Shown here: positions 28,196 through 38,611 of the stretch, piece after piece
Numbering within the stretch: position 1 is the first letter of the stretch
Layout: every line of letters begins with the position of its first letter
Source: Bradyrhizobium neotropicale
GTDB taxonomy: Bacteria > Pseudomonadota > Alphaproteobacteria > Rhizobiales > Xanthobacteraceae
Reading direction: 5' to 3'
Assembly: GCF_001641695.1 (NCBI RefSeq)
Contig: NZ_LSEF01000042.1
Location: 1-64,000, forward strand
DNA: 64,000 nucleotides
The notes under the pieces: model-generated
Seen by the model: only the letters and a program-made list of their open reading frames with translations
The model's database searches: none
Told to the model about the DNA's origin: nothing
Made by a program: the position numbers and the translations under genes

Positions 28196-28211
28196 GCAAC
28201 CAAATGGTTGC
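28196..28211. promoter_or_regulatory. ArsR operator palindrome
   Basis: GCAACCAAATGGTTGC is a perfect 16-bp inverted repeat (GCAACCA/TGGTTGC) directly upstream of the ArsR gene. CAACCA/TGGTTG dyads are common for this regulator type. Confidence 0.7.
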
Positions 28212-28295
28212 ATGTCAAGATGGTGTTTTTGGCGCACGCGAATGCCTGTGCTAGCCTTACATCTCAGCCAACACAGATTGGTTCCGGGAGGATCA

Positions 28296-29744
28296 ATGAT
28301 CAGCCGCGCTCAACTTGCTGTCTGCCTCGTCCTTTTTGCCGGCAGCACATGCGTTCACGCGCAGAAGCAGCAGGTGATCGGCGCGCCGCCGGAAGCTTCC
28401 AACATGAAGCTGGTCGGCACCAGCGACCTGCAGGCGCGCAGCGCCTATCAGCCGACCATCCATCACCAGGGCGATCGCTGGATCGCCTATATCGGCCATC
28501 ACGGCGGCACCGACGCCGTGCCGAGCCCCGTCAATCCGATGACGGGACAGGCCGAGCCGAACGGTACCTCGATCGTCGACGTCACGGACCCTGCGCATCC
28601 CAAATATCTGCGGCACCTGCCGGGGCAGGAGGGCAAATATGAATCCGGCGGCGCGCAGATGGTGCGGGTCTGCGACGGCAAGACGCTGCCGAAGGGCGAT
28701 CCCAACGCGGTCTACATGCTCCGCACCTTCGGCGGCGAGGCGCACGAGATCTGGAACGTGGCCGATCCCGCCAATCCCGTGCTCGTCACCCGCATTGCCG
28801 GACTGAAGGACACGCACAAGAACTGGTGGGAATGCGACACCGGCATTGCCTATCTCGTCTCGGGCGCGCCGGACTGGCGCACGCGGCGCATGACGCAGGT
28901 CTATGACCTCTCCGATCCCGCGCATCCGCAGAAGATCCGCGACTTCGGCTTGCCCGGTCAGGAGCCCGGCGCGACCGGTGCGGTGCCGACCGAATTGCAC
29001 GGGCCGATCTCGACCGGGCCCACCGGCAACCGCGTCTATTTCGGCTACGGCACCAACAAGGGCGGCATATTGCAAATCGTCGATCGCGAGAAACTTTTGA
29101 ACGGGCCAAAGGAGCCGACGCCGGACAATCTGCGCTATCCCGAGATTGCGCGGATGCCGATGTCGGCCTTCAACGGCGCGCACACGACGTTCCCGATGCT
29201 CGACATGCCCATCGCCGAGTTCGCCGAGGACAAGGACGGCAAGACCCGCGACATCGTCATGATCGTGGACGAGGCGATCCTGAACGAGTGCGGCGAGGCG
29301 CGGCAGATGGTGTGGTTCGCCGACGTCACCACTGAGACGCGGCCGATGATGATTTCGAGCTACACCGTGCCGGAGGCGAGCGGGCAGTTCTGCCAGCGCG
29401 GCGGCCGCTTCGGCTCGCATTCCTCGAACGAGAGCATGGCGCCGGTCTATTACCAGAAGATGGCCTTCATCGCCTTCTTCAATGCCGGCGTGCGGGCGCT
29501 CGACATCCGCGATCCCTATCACCCCAAGGAGGTCGGGTACTTCATTCCATCGATCACGAGTGCGACCGACAAGCGCTGCATTCCGGTCGAGGGTGGCGAG
29601 CGCTGCAAGGTCGCGATCCAGACCAACAATGTCGAGACCGATGACCGTGGCTACATCTACATCGTCGATCGCGCCAACACGGGGCTGCATATCCTCGAGC
29701 TGACCGGACCCGCGCGCGCCGTCGCCGGCCTGCCGAAGAACTGA
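28296..29744 (+). CDS. Secreted LVIVD-repeat (beta-propeller-like) protein
   Basis: A 482-residue exported protein. A signal peptide (QLAVCLVLFAGSTCVHAQ, cleavage near residue 22) is followed by repeated blades with the motif xxVxDxxDPxxPxxxxxx: SIVDVTDPAHPKYLRHL, EIWNVADPANPVLVTRI, QVYDLSDPAHPQKIRDF, RALDIRDPYHPKEVGYF and IYIVDRANTGLHILEL. These LVIVD-type repeats form a propeller-like fold used for binding. The ATG follows GGGAGGATCA. Its role is unknown; Asp-Pro motifs and Cys pairs suggest a periplasmic metal- or ligand-binding protein. It likely forms a unit with the next gene, two bases away. Confidence 0.82.
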   Translation: MISRAQLAVCLVLFAGSTCVHAQKQQVIGAPPEASNMKLVGTSDLQARSAYQPTIHHQGDRWIAYIGHHGGTDAVPSPVNPMTGQAEPNGTSIVDVTDPAHPKYLRHLPGQEGKYESGGAQMVRVCDGKTLPKGDPNAVYMLRTFGGEAHEIWNVADPANPVLVTRIAGLKDTHKNWWECDTGIAYLVSGAPDWRTRRMTQVYDLSDPAHPQKIRDFGLPGQEPGATGAVPTELHGPISTGPTGNRVYFGYGTNKGGILQIVDREKLLNGPKEPTPDNLRYPEIARMPMSAFNGAHTTFPMLDMPIAEFAEDKDGKTRDIVMIVDEAILNECGEARQMVWFADVTTETRPMMISSYTVPEASGQFCQRGGRFGSHSSNESMAPVYYQKMAFIAFFNAGVRALDIRDPYHPKEVGYFIPSITSATDKRCIPVEGGERCKVAIQTNNVETDDRGYIYIVDRANTGLHILELTGPARAVAGLPKN

Positions 29745-29746
29745 CG

Positions 29747-30289
29747 ATGCGGCGCGCGGCGACGATCATGGCCGCGGTGCTCGCGCTCGGTGCCTCGGGT
29801 GTCGGCGCCTATCAGCTTGCGCCGTCGCCGGCGGATGGGCCCGCACATTGGCGCGAGATCGCCTGGCCGTACCCGCGCGACGGCTGGCCCGCGGGCCGCG
29901 CGTTCCGTTGCGATGGAGCTTGCGAAGGGGCGCGGCTTTACGTCCGCGCAAAACTCGGCTTCTGCAATTGCGACCGCGGCGTCGCCGATGACGATGAGGT
30001 CGATCGCGTCACCGATCTTGATCTGATCAGTCCGCGCTTCACGCCGGTGGCGGCGGGCGAGACAGTGAGCTTCGGCGGGCTTGACGGTCGTGCCAGGCAA
30101 TACGATCTCGACTTGGCCGACGGCGCGCGCCACGCAGCCACCGGCATCGCCCTCTCGCGCCGCTGCGATCTGCTGGTTGCGGTCGTGCAAGGGGCGGGCG
30201 AGGCGCATGTGATGCAGCGCGCGGCGTTGGAGTTCCTGAAGACGCAGGAGATGAAGCGATGGGTGACGGCTGCGCTGGATGGCAGGTGA
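29747..30289 (+). CDS. Exported protein of unknown function
   Basis: A 180-residue protein beginning MRRAATIMAAVLALGASGVG, a signal peptide or N-terminal anchor. The mature part has four cysteines in FRCDGACEGARLYVRAKLGFCNCDRGVADDDE, a pattern that could form two disulfides, then ARHAATGIALSRRCDLLVAVV. I recognise no named domain. Its start codon lies two bases after the stop of the LVIVD-repeat gene, so the two are almost certainly cotranscribed and may act together in the periplasm. Confidence 0.75.
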   Translation: MRRAATIMAAVLALGASGVGAYQLAPSPADGPAHWREIAWPYPRDGWPAGRAFRCDGACEGARLYVRAKLGFCNCDRGVADDDEVDRVTDLDLISPRFTPVAAGETVSFGGLDGRARQYDLDLADGARHAATGIALSRRCDLLVAVVQGAGEAHVMQRAALEFLKTQEMKRWVTAALDGR

Positions 30290-30297
30290 TGGCGGCT

Positions 30298-30422
30298 TCG
30301 CCTCTCCCCGCGCGCGGGGATCCGGGTGAGGGGAGTCTCCCCGAGTCCGTCTGCTACCGTGATTGCGTATGCGGCCCCTCACCCCAGCCCTCTCCCCGTA
30401 AGAACGGGGAGAGGGAGAAGAG
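30298..30422. repeat. Dispersed repeat (CTCCCCGC/GCGGGGAG family)
   Basis: CGCCTCTCCCCGCGCGCGGG at the left and CTCTCCCCGTAAGAACGGGG plus AGAG at the right, with GGGTGAGGGGAGTCTCCC between. The same composite layout, including the CGTCTGCTA segment, is found at 42059-42206. Confidence 0.8.
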
Positions 30423-30482
30423 CTTCCGTTTCCGCCTCCGCCATGCATTAATGCAGCAAAACGCCCTCAGCGAGTCCTCCCC

Positions 30483-31103
30483 ATGATGTCCATGCAAGCC
30501 TATCTCGCCTTCGTCGCCGCCTGTATCGCGCTGGCGCTGCTGCCTGGTCCGATCGTCACCCTCGTCATCGCCAACGGCTTGCGCCACGGGACGCGCGCTG
30601 CGCTGACCAATGTCGCCGGCGCGCAGGCCGGTCTTGCGATCGTAATCGGCGTCGTCGCGATCGGCCTGACCTCGCTGATGGCGACGATGGGCTACTGGTT
30701 CGACTGGGTGCGCTTTGCCGGTGCGGCCTATCTGATCTGGCTCGGCATCAAGCTGATCTGGGCGCCGGTCGAGGGCGTCAATGTCGACGAGCCGCCGGCA
30801 CCGCCGCGCGGCGGATTCTTCCTGCAGGGTTTTCTCGTGCTGCTGTCGAACCCGAAGGTGCTGGTGTTCTTCGGCGCCTTCATTCCGCAGTTCATGGACA
30901 TGAACCGCGATCACTTCCCGCAGGTCGCGCTGCTCGGCGCGACCTTCATGGTCACCGCAGCGATGACCGACGCGCTCTACGCCACAGCCGCCGGGCGCGC
31001 GCGAAAATTCTTCTCTGCGCGCCGGACGCGGATGATGTCGCGCGTCTCCGGCGGCTTCATGATCGGCGGCGGTATCTGGCTGGCGCTGACCAGGGCGAAG
31101 TGA
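30483..31103 (+). CDS. LysE/RhtB-family amino-acid exporter
   Basis: A 206-residue inner-membrane protein with six helices. The N-terminal family signature LALLPGPIVTLVIANGLRHGTRAAL (the PGP motif) and the central GAAYLIWLGIKLIW and LLSNPKVLVFFGAFIPQF are diagnostic. LysE proteins export amino acids or homoserine lactone-like compounds; the exact substrate is unknown. The start has two adjacent ATG codons (30483, 30486). A second LysE paralogue is at 41438-42049. Confidence 0.9.
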   Translation: MMSMQAYLAFVAACIALALLPGPIVTLVIANGLRHGTRAALTNVAGAQAGLAIVIGVVAIGLTSLMATMGYWFDWVRFAGAAYLIWLGIKLIWAPVEGVNVDEPPAPPRGGFFLQGFLVLLSNPKVLVFFGAFIPQFMDMNRDHFPQVALLGATFMVTAAMTDALYATAAGRARKFFSARRTRMMSRVSGGFMIGGGIWLALTRAK

Positions 31104-31163
31104 ACGGTTGGTCGAAGAACTGTTCGCGATAGGTTGTCGTCCTCTCCATTGGCGCCGCTCTGC

Positions 31164-31312
31164 TCCCTCCCCCCTTGCGGGGGAGGGCCGGGGAGGGGGG
31201 TAGCCCAGGAAAAGGTCTAGACGTCGTCGAGTACAATTCTCGTACAATCGAGAGAGTGTGCCGTGTGGCACCCCCCTCCCTAACCCTCCCCCGCAAGGGG
31301 AGAGGGAATGCA
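31164..31312. repeat. Dispersed repeat with inverted GGGGAGG ends
   Basis: CTCCCTCCCCCCTTGCGGGG on the left and CCTCCCCCGCAAGGGGAGAG on the right flank a 70-base unique core that includes TACAATTCTCGTACAATCGA. Likely a compound REP element. Confidence 0.75.
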
Positions 31313-31334
31313 GTGTGCGATGGGGCGCAAAGCG

Positions 31335-32138
31335 TTACACCAGCGCCTCCACCTTTAGCTCCGCTTCGATCTTGCCAAAGATGCGCGCCAGCCGTTCGGC
31401 CCATTGCTGCTGGCCGGATTGATCCGCGATCAGGTCCTGGCGGATTTCGATGCCGGTGTTGATCAGGCCGCGGGCTTCGCCGTGCACGGGGATGGTGTAG
31501 TCGGTGATGTCGCTCACCGCATAGGGCTGGTTGTCACCGACGACGAGATCGCTCTCGCTGCGCAGATGCTTCAACAAGAGGCGCGGCAGCACCGTGTCGC
31601 GATGATAGAGCGTGCCGATGTGCAAGGGTCGCGTCACGCCGGCATAGACCGGCGTGAAACTGTGCAGCGACACCAGCACAGTCGGCCGCTTCGCGTGCAT
31701 GCGGCCGTCGATCACGGCATTGATGCGGCCGTGATAGGGATCGAAGATCTCGCGCCGCCGCGTCTCGCGCTCCTCCGCCGAGATCCCGTCATTGCGCGGG
31801 ATTGCGGTGGCCTCCGAGATTGCCGGGATCGAGCTTGCGACGCTCGGCGGGCGGTTGCAGTCGATCACGAGCCGCGAATAGCGCTGCGCGATCAGATGCG
31901 CGTCGAGCATTTCTGCGAGGCGGTCGGAAACGCCGGCAATGCCGATGTCCCAGGCGATGTGCCGCGTCAGCTCGCTGTTGGCGACGCCGAGATCGCCGAG
32001 CGCGCGCGGCAGAAGCCGCCCGTAGTGGTCGGACGTGAGCAGGAACGGCGATCGCCCCGCACTATTGGCCTCATGAACCGGATCAACGTCGTCCGTGCCC
32101 AGCAGTTGAGCTGGCGCGCTTATCGCGTCTGAAGCCAT
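31335..32138 (-). CDS. N-formylglutamate amidohydrolase-family protein
   Basis: A 267-residue FGase-family hydrolase. Family features are SDHYGRLLPRALGDLG near the N terminus, the metal-binding stretch HIAWDIGIAGVSDRLAEMLDA, YSRLVIDCNRP, and VSLHSFTPVYAG. True HutG-type enzymes act in histidine degradation, but no hut genes are near, so this is likely one of the paralogues with a different N-acyl substrate. Zinc-dependent hydrolysis in the cytoplasm is the family expectation. The start ATG at 32138 has only a weak ribosome binding site. Confidence 0.85.
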   Translation of the reverse strand: MASDAISAPAQLLGTDDVDPVHEANSAGRSPFLLTSDHYGRLLPRALGDLGVANSELTRHIAWDIGIAGVSDRLAEMLDAHLIAQRYSRLVIDCNRPPSVASSIPAISEATAIPRNDGISAEERETRRREIFDPYHGRINAVIDGRMHAKRPTVLVSLHSFTPVYAGVTRPLHIGTLYHRDTVLPRLLLKHLRSESDLVVGDNQPYAVSDITDYTIPVHGEARGLINTGIEIRQDLIADQSGQQQWAERLARIFGKIEAELKVEALV

Positions 32139-32285
32139 TCGGATTGCCTATCGAAGCAGCACTGTGGTCGTGACCATACAAGGCTATAGAGGAGGCGGGC
32201 TCAAAGCACCACCCGCGAAGACGGACTACAGGGCCGTTTGCAAGACGACTTGAATCGGCGCGTGCTCGCAGGATAACAAGCGCGG

Positions 32286-32684
32286 ATGACCTCCGATCTT
32301 CTCTTCGTCTACGGCACCTTGATGCGCGGCTTCGACCATCCGATGGCGCGGCTGTTGTCGATGCATGCCGATTTCCTGGGGGAGGCGACCTGCCGCGGCC
32401 GGCTCGTTCTCGTGAAGCATTATCCGGGGCTGCTGCTGTCGGATACGCCGTCCGATCTCGTTCATGGCGAGCTGTTTCGCATGCGCGCCCCAGACGAGCT
32501 GCTGCGCGAGCTCGACATGTATGAGGCCTGCGGCGAGGGCTTTCCGGAGCCGACCGAGTATCTGCGCAAGCTGGTCTCCGTGCTGACGGCAGATGGCGCG
32601 GTCATGCAAGCCTGGACCTACATCTACAATTGGCCCGTCACGGGCTTGCCGCTGATCGAGTCCGGCCGCTTCCTGGATCACTAG
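32286..32684 (+). CDS. Gamma-glutamylcyclotransferase-like (AIG2/GGCT) protein
   Basis: A 132-residue GGCT-fold protein. The substrate loop is FVYGTLMRG (7-15), and the catalytic acid is expected in ELDMYEACGEG (about 78-88). The family removes gamma-glutamyl groups as 5-oxoproline from dipeptides or amines. The C-terminal AWTYIYNWPVTG is typical. Start ATG follows CAGGATAACAAGCGCGG. The stop overlaps that of the leftward chlorite dismutase-like gene by four bases. Confidence 0.85.
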   Translation: MTSDLLFVYGTLMRGFDHPMARLLSMHADFLGEATCRGRLVLVKHYPGLLLSDTPSDLVHGELFRMRAPDELLRELDMYEACGEGFPEPTEYLRKLVSVLTADGAVMQAWTYIYNWPVTGLPLIESGRFLDH

Positions 32685-33244
32685 GCCGAGAGCACCTCCC
32701 GCACCAGGCGCATGTCGATCTCGTGCTCGACGTAGGTCCACTCCTCGGTCTGCCGCAGCATCGCGACCAGCTCCTCGAACAGCGCGGCATCCGCGGGCGT
32801 GTATTCGAACCAGGTGAGGAAGTCGAAGGGCTCGCCGAGGTCGCGACAGTGATAGAGCTGCCGCGCGATCGCGGGGAGGAAGCGCAGGCTGCTCGCGATG
32901 TGGTGCGACTTGTCTTCAAAAATCTTGCGCCGCTCCTCGGGCGCAAGCTCCCACCAGGCCTGCGACTTGCGGATCGGGATCAAGGCCGCGCTGGTGGCCT
33001 CGGGGCGGCCGAGCTCGGCCTGGACGGCGGTGAGCTGCTCCTTTTCGGCGCGCGTCGTGTAGCGCGGGTAGCTGGCGATCCCGACCAGCCGCCACGCATT
33101 GCGCGAGGGCACCAGCGGCAATGAAACGGCGTCGCTGTCCGTCACCGACAGCGCCGGCACGAAGGGCAGGGGCTCGCCCGTCACTGATGACATCGAGGTG
33201 ACGCGCCAACCGCCGCTATGACCGCCTCGAAACGTCCTGAACAT
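32681..33244 (-). CDS. Chlorite dismutase-family heme protein (short form)
   Basis: A 187-residue protein matching the small, dimeric clade of the chlorite dismutase family. Characteristic core: IPIRKSQAWWELAPEERRKIFEDKSHHIASSLRFLPAIARQLYHCR followed by DLGEPFDFLTWFEY (written here in parts). By alignment from memory, His115 is the proximal heme ligand and Arg128 the distal arginine that is diagnostic for chlorite-decomposing members, 13 residues apart. That supports true Cld activity (chlorite to chloride and oxygen) or detoxification of a related oxidant. The long start is kept because the GGHSGGWRVTSM region is conserved in relatives. No perchlorate-reduction genes are nearby. Confidence 0.75.
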   Translation of the reverse strand: MFRTFRGGHSGGWRVTSMSSVTGEPLPFVPALSVTDSDAVSLPLVPSRNAWRLVGIASYPRYTTRAEKEQLTAVQAELGRPEATSAALIPIRKSQAWWELAPEERRKIFEDKSHHIASSLRFLPAIARQLYHCRDLGEPFDFLTWFEYTPADAALFEELVAMLRQTEEWTYVEHEIDMRLVREVLSA

Positions 33245-33317
33245 GGCGCTATGGAAGCGTGGAACTGGCCCGGGTTCAAGGCGCTTTTTCCGCAGCCGTC
33301 ATTCGGGGTTTTCCGCC

Positions 33318-33422
33318 ACGTCATTCCGGGGCGCCCGAAGGGCGAGCCCGGAATCCGTTTTTCCCAGCCTTCCTGTGGCGCGATGGATTCCGGGCTCGAT
33401 GCTTCGCATCGCCCCGGAATGA
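33318..33422. repeat. Dispersed palindrome (CCGGGGC...GCCCGGAAT family)
   Basis: ACGTCATTCCGGGGCGCCCG at the left and ATCGCCCCGGAATGACAG at the right. It lies in the gap upstream of dnaG. Confidence 0.85.
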
Positions 33423-33556
33423 CAGGGAGATGACGGAAGGGGCTGTGAATAGGTCGAATAACTCGGAAAAGCCCGACAATCCTGACTTTTCGGCAAGTCG
33501 CACCTATATCCCTAACCCTTCGCCCGACTCAGACGGTTTCGCGCTAAACACAGGCC

Positions 33557-35554
33557 ATGCGCTTCACGCCCCAATTCCTCGACGAACTGCGTGCCCGGCT
33601 TTCGGTCTCCGAAGTCGTGGGCAAGCGCGTCAAGCTGAAGAAGGCGGGCAAGGAGTGGAAGGGGCTGTCGCCATTCCAGCAGGAGAAGACGCCGTCCTTC
33701 TACGTCAACGACCAGAAGGGTTTTTATCACGATTTCTCCTCCGGCAAGCACGGCGACATCATCACCTTCGTGATGGAGACCGACGGCGTGCCGTTCGGCG
33801 AGGCGGTGGAGCGGCTTGCCAACATGGCGGGGCTGCCGCTGCCGACGGTGACGCCCGATGCGGCGCGGCACGAGCAGCGGCGCAAGTCGCTGCATGACGT
33901 CATGGACCTCGCCGCAAAATTCTTTGCGGAGACGCTGGCCTCGCGCGTCGGCGCGAAGGCGCGCGGCTATCTTGCCGATCGTGCGATCTCGCCGGCGACG
34001 CAATTGCAGTTCCGCCTCGGCTATGCGTCGCCTGACCGTTTTGCGCTGAAGGAGCATCTGGGCAAGCTGGGCGTCTCCGTCGACGACATGGTCGAGACCG
34101 GTCTCTTGATTGCCGGCAACGACATTCCCGTGCCCTACGACCGCTTCCGCGACCGCGTGATGTTTCCGATCACGGATTTGCGCGGCCGCGTCATCGCCTT
34201 CGGCGGACGTGCGCTGGAGAAGGACGTTCCGGCAAAATACCTGAACTCTCCAGAGACGCCGCTCTTCCACAAGGGCGACAATCTCTACAACCACCAGACC
34301 GCGCGCGCCGCGTCCCATAACGGCGCGCCGCTGATCGTGGTCGAAGGCTATGTCGACGTCATCGCGATGGTGACCGCCGGTTTTGCCGGCACGGTCGCGC
34401 CGCTCGGCACCGCGCTCACCGAAAGCCAGCTCGCGCTGCTCTGGAAGATGGCGGACGAGCCGATCCTCTGCTTCGACGGCGACCGTGCCGGACAGAAGGC
34501 CGCCTATCGTGCCGCCGACCTTGCCTTGCCGTTTCTCGCGCCGGGCAAGAGCCTGCGCTTCGCGTTGCTGCCGGAGGGGCAGGACCCCGATGATCTCGCC
34601 CGCTCCGGCGGTCGTGGCGCGATCGAGGAGGTGATCGCCGCGGCGAAGCCGCTCGCCGACATGATCTGGTCGCGCGAGCTCGAAGGCGGCAGCTTCGTCA
34701 CGCCCGAGCGCCGCGCCGCGCTGGAGGCGCGCATCAAGGAGCTCTCCAACGGCATCCGCGACGAGGTGGTGCGGCGGTACTATCGCGACGATTTTGTCCA
34801 GCGGCTGCAGCGCGCCTTTGCGCCCGAGGGCGGCGGTGGCGGCTTCGCCGGCCGGGGCAATTTCCGGGGTGGGCAGGGCCGTCCATTCCAGCCGCGAGGG
34901 GCGGCGGGCGCGAATCGATTCGCCGGGGGCGGCCGGCGCGGCGCGCCCGGTCCCACCTTGCTCCCCTCCGGCCCCTACCAGGCGGCGAGCCCGCAGCTCG
35001 CCGCAAGCCCGATCATGCGGGGCCAGCGCAGCGCCATCTCCCGCCGCGAGGCCCTGATCCTGCAATGCCTGATCAACCACCCCTGGCTGCTGCATGAGCA
35101 CCTCGAGGAGGTGGCGGCCCTGGAGCTGGCCCACCCCGAGGCCCACAAGCTCCGGGCCGGCATCATCGCCGCCTTCGCCAACGACCATCACCACAGCCCG
35201 GACCCTGGTGAGCAGGCCGAGAAGATGCGGGCTGACCTGGAGAAGGGCGGATTTATTCCATTACTTCAAAGGGTTGAACGGGCCATCACGACCCAGGCGG
35301 TGTGGGGCGCAAGGGAGGGCGCGGCACGGGATGACGTTCTTGCCACCTGGCACCAGCTCGTTGCCTTGCATCGGCAGTGGCATTCACTACTTAGGGAGTT
35401 GAAAGACGCCGAGCTGGCCTTGGGGAAAGACCCCAGCGAGGCCAATTTGGCGTGGCTGCGTGACGTCAAGGCCCGGATGGGAGGGGTCGACGGCATCGAG
35501 GCCCTGATCGAGGGCTTTGGCGAGCTGTCGGGCCGGTTCCAGAAGAGCGTTTGA
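33557..35554 (+). CDS. dnaG: DNA primase
   Basis: A 665-residue primase. The N-terminal zinc-binding region (about 35-75) retains the fold (SPFQQEKTPSFYVNDQKGFYHDF) but the Cys/His ligands are replaced by Ser, Gln, Asp and Ser, as I recall for other Rhizobiales. The catalytic core (about 125-370) has the TOPRIM elements VVEGYVDVIAM and CFDGDRAGQKAA. A Gly/Arg/Pro-rich linker (about 425-480, GGGGGFAGRGNFRGG) leads to the C-terminal helicase-binding domain. It makes RNA primers at replication forks. rpoD follows about 370 bases downstream, the usual macromolecular-synthesis operon order without rpsU. Confidence 0.96.
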   Translation: MRFTPQFLDELRARLSVSEVVGKRVKLKKAGKEWKGLSPFQQEKTPSFYVNDQKGFYHDFSSGKHGDIITFVMETDGVPFGEAVERLANMAGLPLPTVTPDAARHEQRRKSLHDVMDLAAKFFAETLASRVGAKARGYLADRAISPATQLQFRLGYASPDRFALKEHLGKLGVSVDDMVETGLLIAGNDIPVPYDRFRDRVMFPITDLRGRVIAFGGRALEKDVPAKYLNSPETPLFHKGDNLYNHQTARAASHNGAPLIVVEGYVDVIAMVTAGFAGTVAPLGTALTESQLALLWKMADEPILCFDGDRAGQKAAYRAADLALPFLAPGKSLRFALLPEGQDPDDLARSGGRGAIEEVIAAAKPLADMIWSRELEGGSFVTPERRAALEARIKELSNGIRDEVVRRYYRDDFVQRLQRAFAPEGGGGGFAGRGNFRGGQGRPFQPRGAAGANRFAGGGRRGAPGPTLLPSGPYQAASPQLAASPIMRGQRSAISRREALILQCLINHPWLLHEHLEEVAALELAHPEAHKLRAGIIAAFANDHHHSPDPGEQAEKMRADLEKGGFIPLLQRVERAITTQAVWGAREGAARDDVLATWHQLVALHRQWHSLLRELKDAELALGKDPSEANLAWLRDVKARMGGVDGIEALIEGFGELSGRFQKSV

Positions 35555-35702
35555 TGAAGAAACATGCGGACGGCCGGGGCCGGAACCGCTAAAAGACTCG
35601 CCAAATCCAAGGTTTGGCGGCAAAAACAGGGTTAATCGAGGCTTAACGGTCTTGTAGCACTTTGGCCACCAGGCGGCCGCAGGCAGAACAGACGCGTCAG
35701 GA

Positions 35703-35876
35703 ATGAATCCGCGCAATCGCTGTTGGCACTACACCTGCATCCGCTGCGACAAAGAGGCTCACGAAGCGTTAGGCAATTCCGGCGAGAGAAAGCTTGGGGT
35801 GGCGAGAGAGGATTGCGCCGCCCTTTCCGTGTCGAGAGCTGCCGAAGCGAGAGCGTCGGGCAACAGGTTCAAGTGA
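35703..35876 (+). CDS. Possible 57-residue Cys-rich ORF between dnaG and rpoD
   Basis: An ATG frame of 57 codons beginning MNPRNRCWHYTCIRCDKEAH and then basic and low-complexity. CxxxxCxxC plus His could bind metal. There is no well-placed ribosome binding site (AGGA abuts the ATG), and codon use in the second half is not strongly coding-like. It ends 51 bases before rpoD. Listed only as a candidate; it could be a leader or chance frame. Confidence 0.25.
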   Translation: MNPRNRCWHYTCIRCDKEAHEALGNSGERKLGVAREDCAALSVSRAAEARASGNRFK

Positions 35877-35927
35877 ATTCAGGCAGGCGCGGCGACCGTC
35901 TGTGTGAAGCGCGTTTAGGAGCAATGG

Positions 35928-38072
<2,145 letters not shown>

Positions 38073-38113
38073 TTTGACGTTGTGCCGGATTCGACCCGGC
38101 TCTCGTCCAAACG

Positions 38114-38142
38114 AAAACGGCGGGCCGAAAGCCCGCCGTTTT
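38114..38142 (+). terminator. rpoD terminator
   Basis: Stem AAAACGGCGGGC/GCCCGCCGTTTT with TTTGTTTG after it, about 42 bases past the rpoD stop. Confidence 0.9.
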
Positions 38143-38181
38143 TGTTTGTGCTGACGCTCCACGTGTCGCGAGGGCGCTCGC

Positions 38182-38418
38182 CTATTTCTTCTTCGCGCCG
38201 ACCCGGTCGAGGCTCTTGATCGCGAGCGGCGGACGGCCGGACTTCTCGGCGATCTCCCGGTCCTGATCCATGATGAAGCTGCGCGCAGGCTCGTCGCCGT
38301 CGAGCCCGCCAAGGAGCTCGGCAGGCACGCGCCGGTTGGAGCGTTGGGAGCCGTCTTCATAGACGACGTTGAAAAAGGCGAACTCGCCCTTGGGATTGGT
38401 TCCAGGTTTTTTGGCCAT
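38182..38418 (-). CDS. Small conserved hypothetical protein
   Basis: A 78-residue, mostly polar protein: MAKKPGTNPKGEFAFFNVVY, then EDGSQRSNRRVPAELLGG, DEPARSFIMDQDREIAEKSG and a basic end DRVGAKKK. Composition and codon bias look coding. I know similar short proteins in Bradyrhizobium only as hypothetical. ATG at 38418 is chosen because the N terminus then matches that set; a 16-residue extension is possible. It is convergent with rpoD. Confidence 0.6.
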   Translation of the reverse strand: MAKKPGTNPKGEFAFFNVVYEDGSQRSNRRVPAELLGGLDGDEPARSFIMDQDREIAEKSGRPPLAIKSLDRVGAKKK

Positions 38419-38581
38419 GGCGCGCTTGTCGTCGATCAGCGCGCCGCAGTCAAATGGCCTCGACATTCGTCAACAGCGGCGCTGGTTGCGCCGGAGGCTG
38501 TCGAATTCGCTGCGCGACTAATGATGAAAGTTCGCTTGCCGCGGAGAGGCCCGAAGCGCTTGCTGCGCTCCTTCCCTCAAT

Positions 38582-38611
38582 AAACGGCGGGCCGCAAAAG
38601 CCCGCCGTTTA
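38582..38611 (+). terminator. Terminator-like hairpin without assigned gene
   Basis: TAAACGGCGGGC/GCCCGCCGTTTA followed by TTTTT. Its stem is almost the same as the rpoD terminator 470 bases to the left. No plus-strand gene is known between 38420 and 38580, so a small RNA or a lost gene may end here. Confidence 0.6.

Noticed and set aside
33512..35194. Long minus-strand frame antisense to dnaG
   Set aside because: Shadow of the dnaG reading frame; no ribosome binding site or domain.
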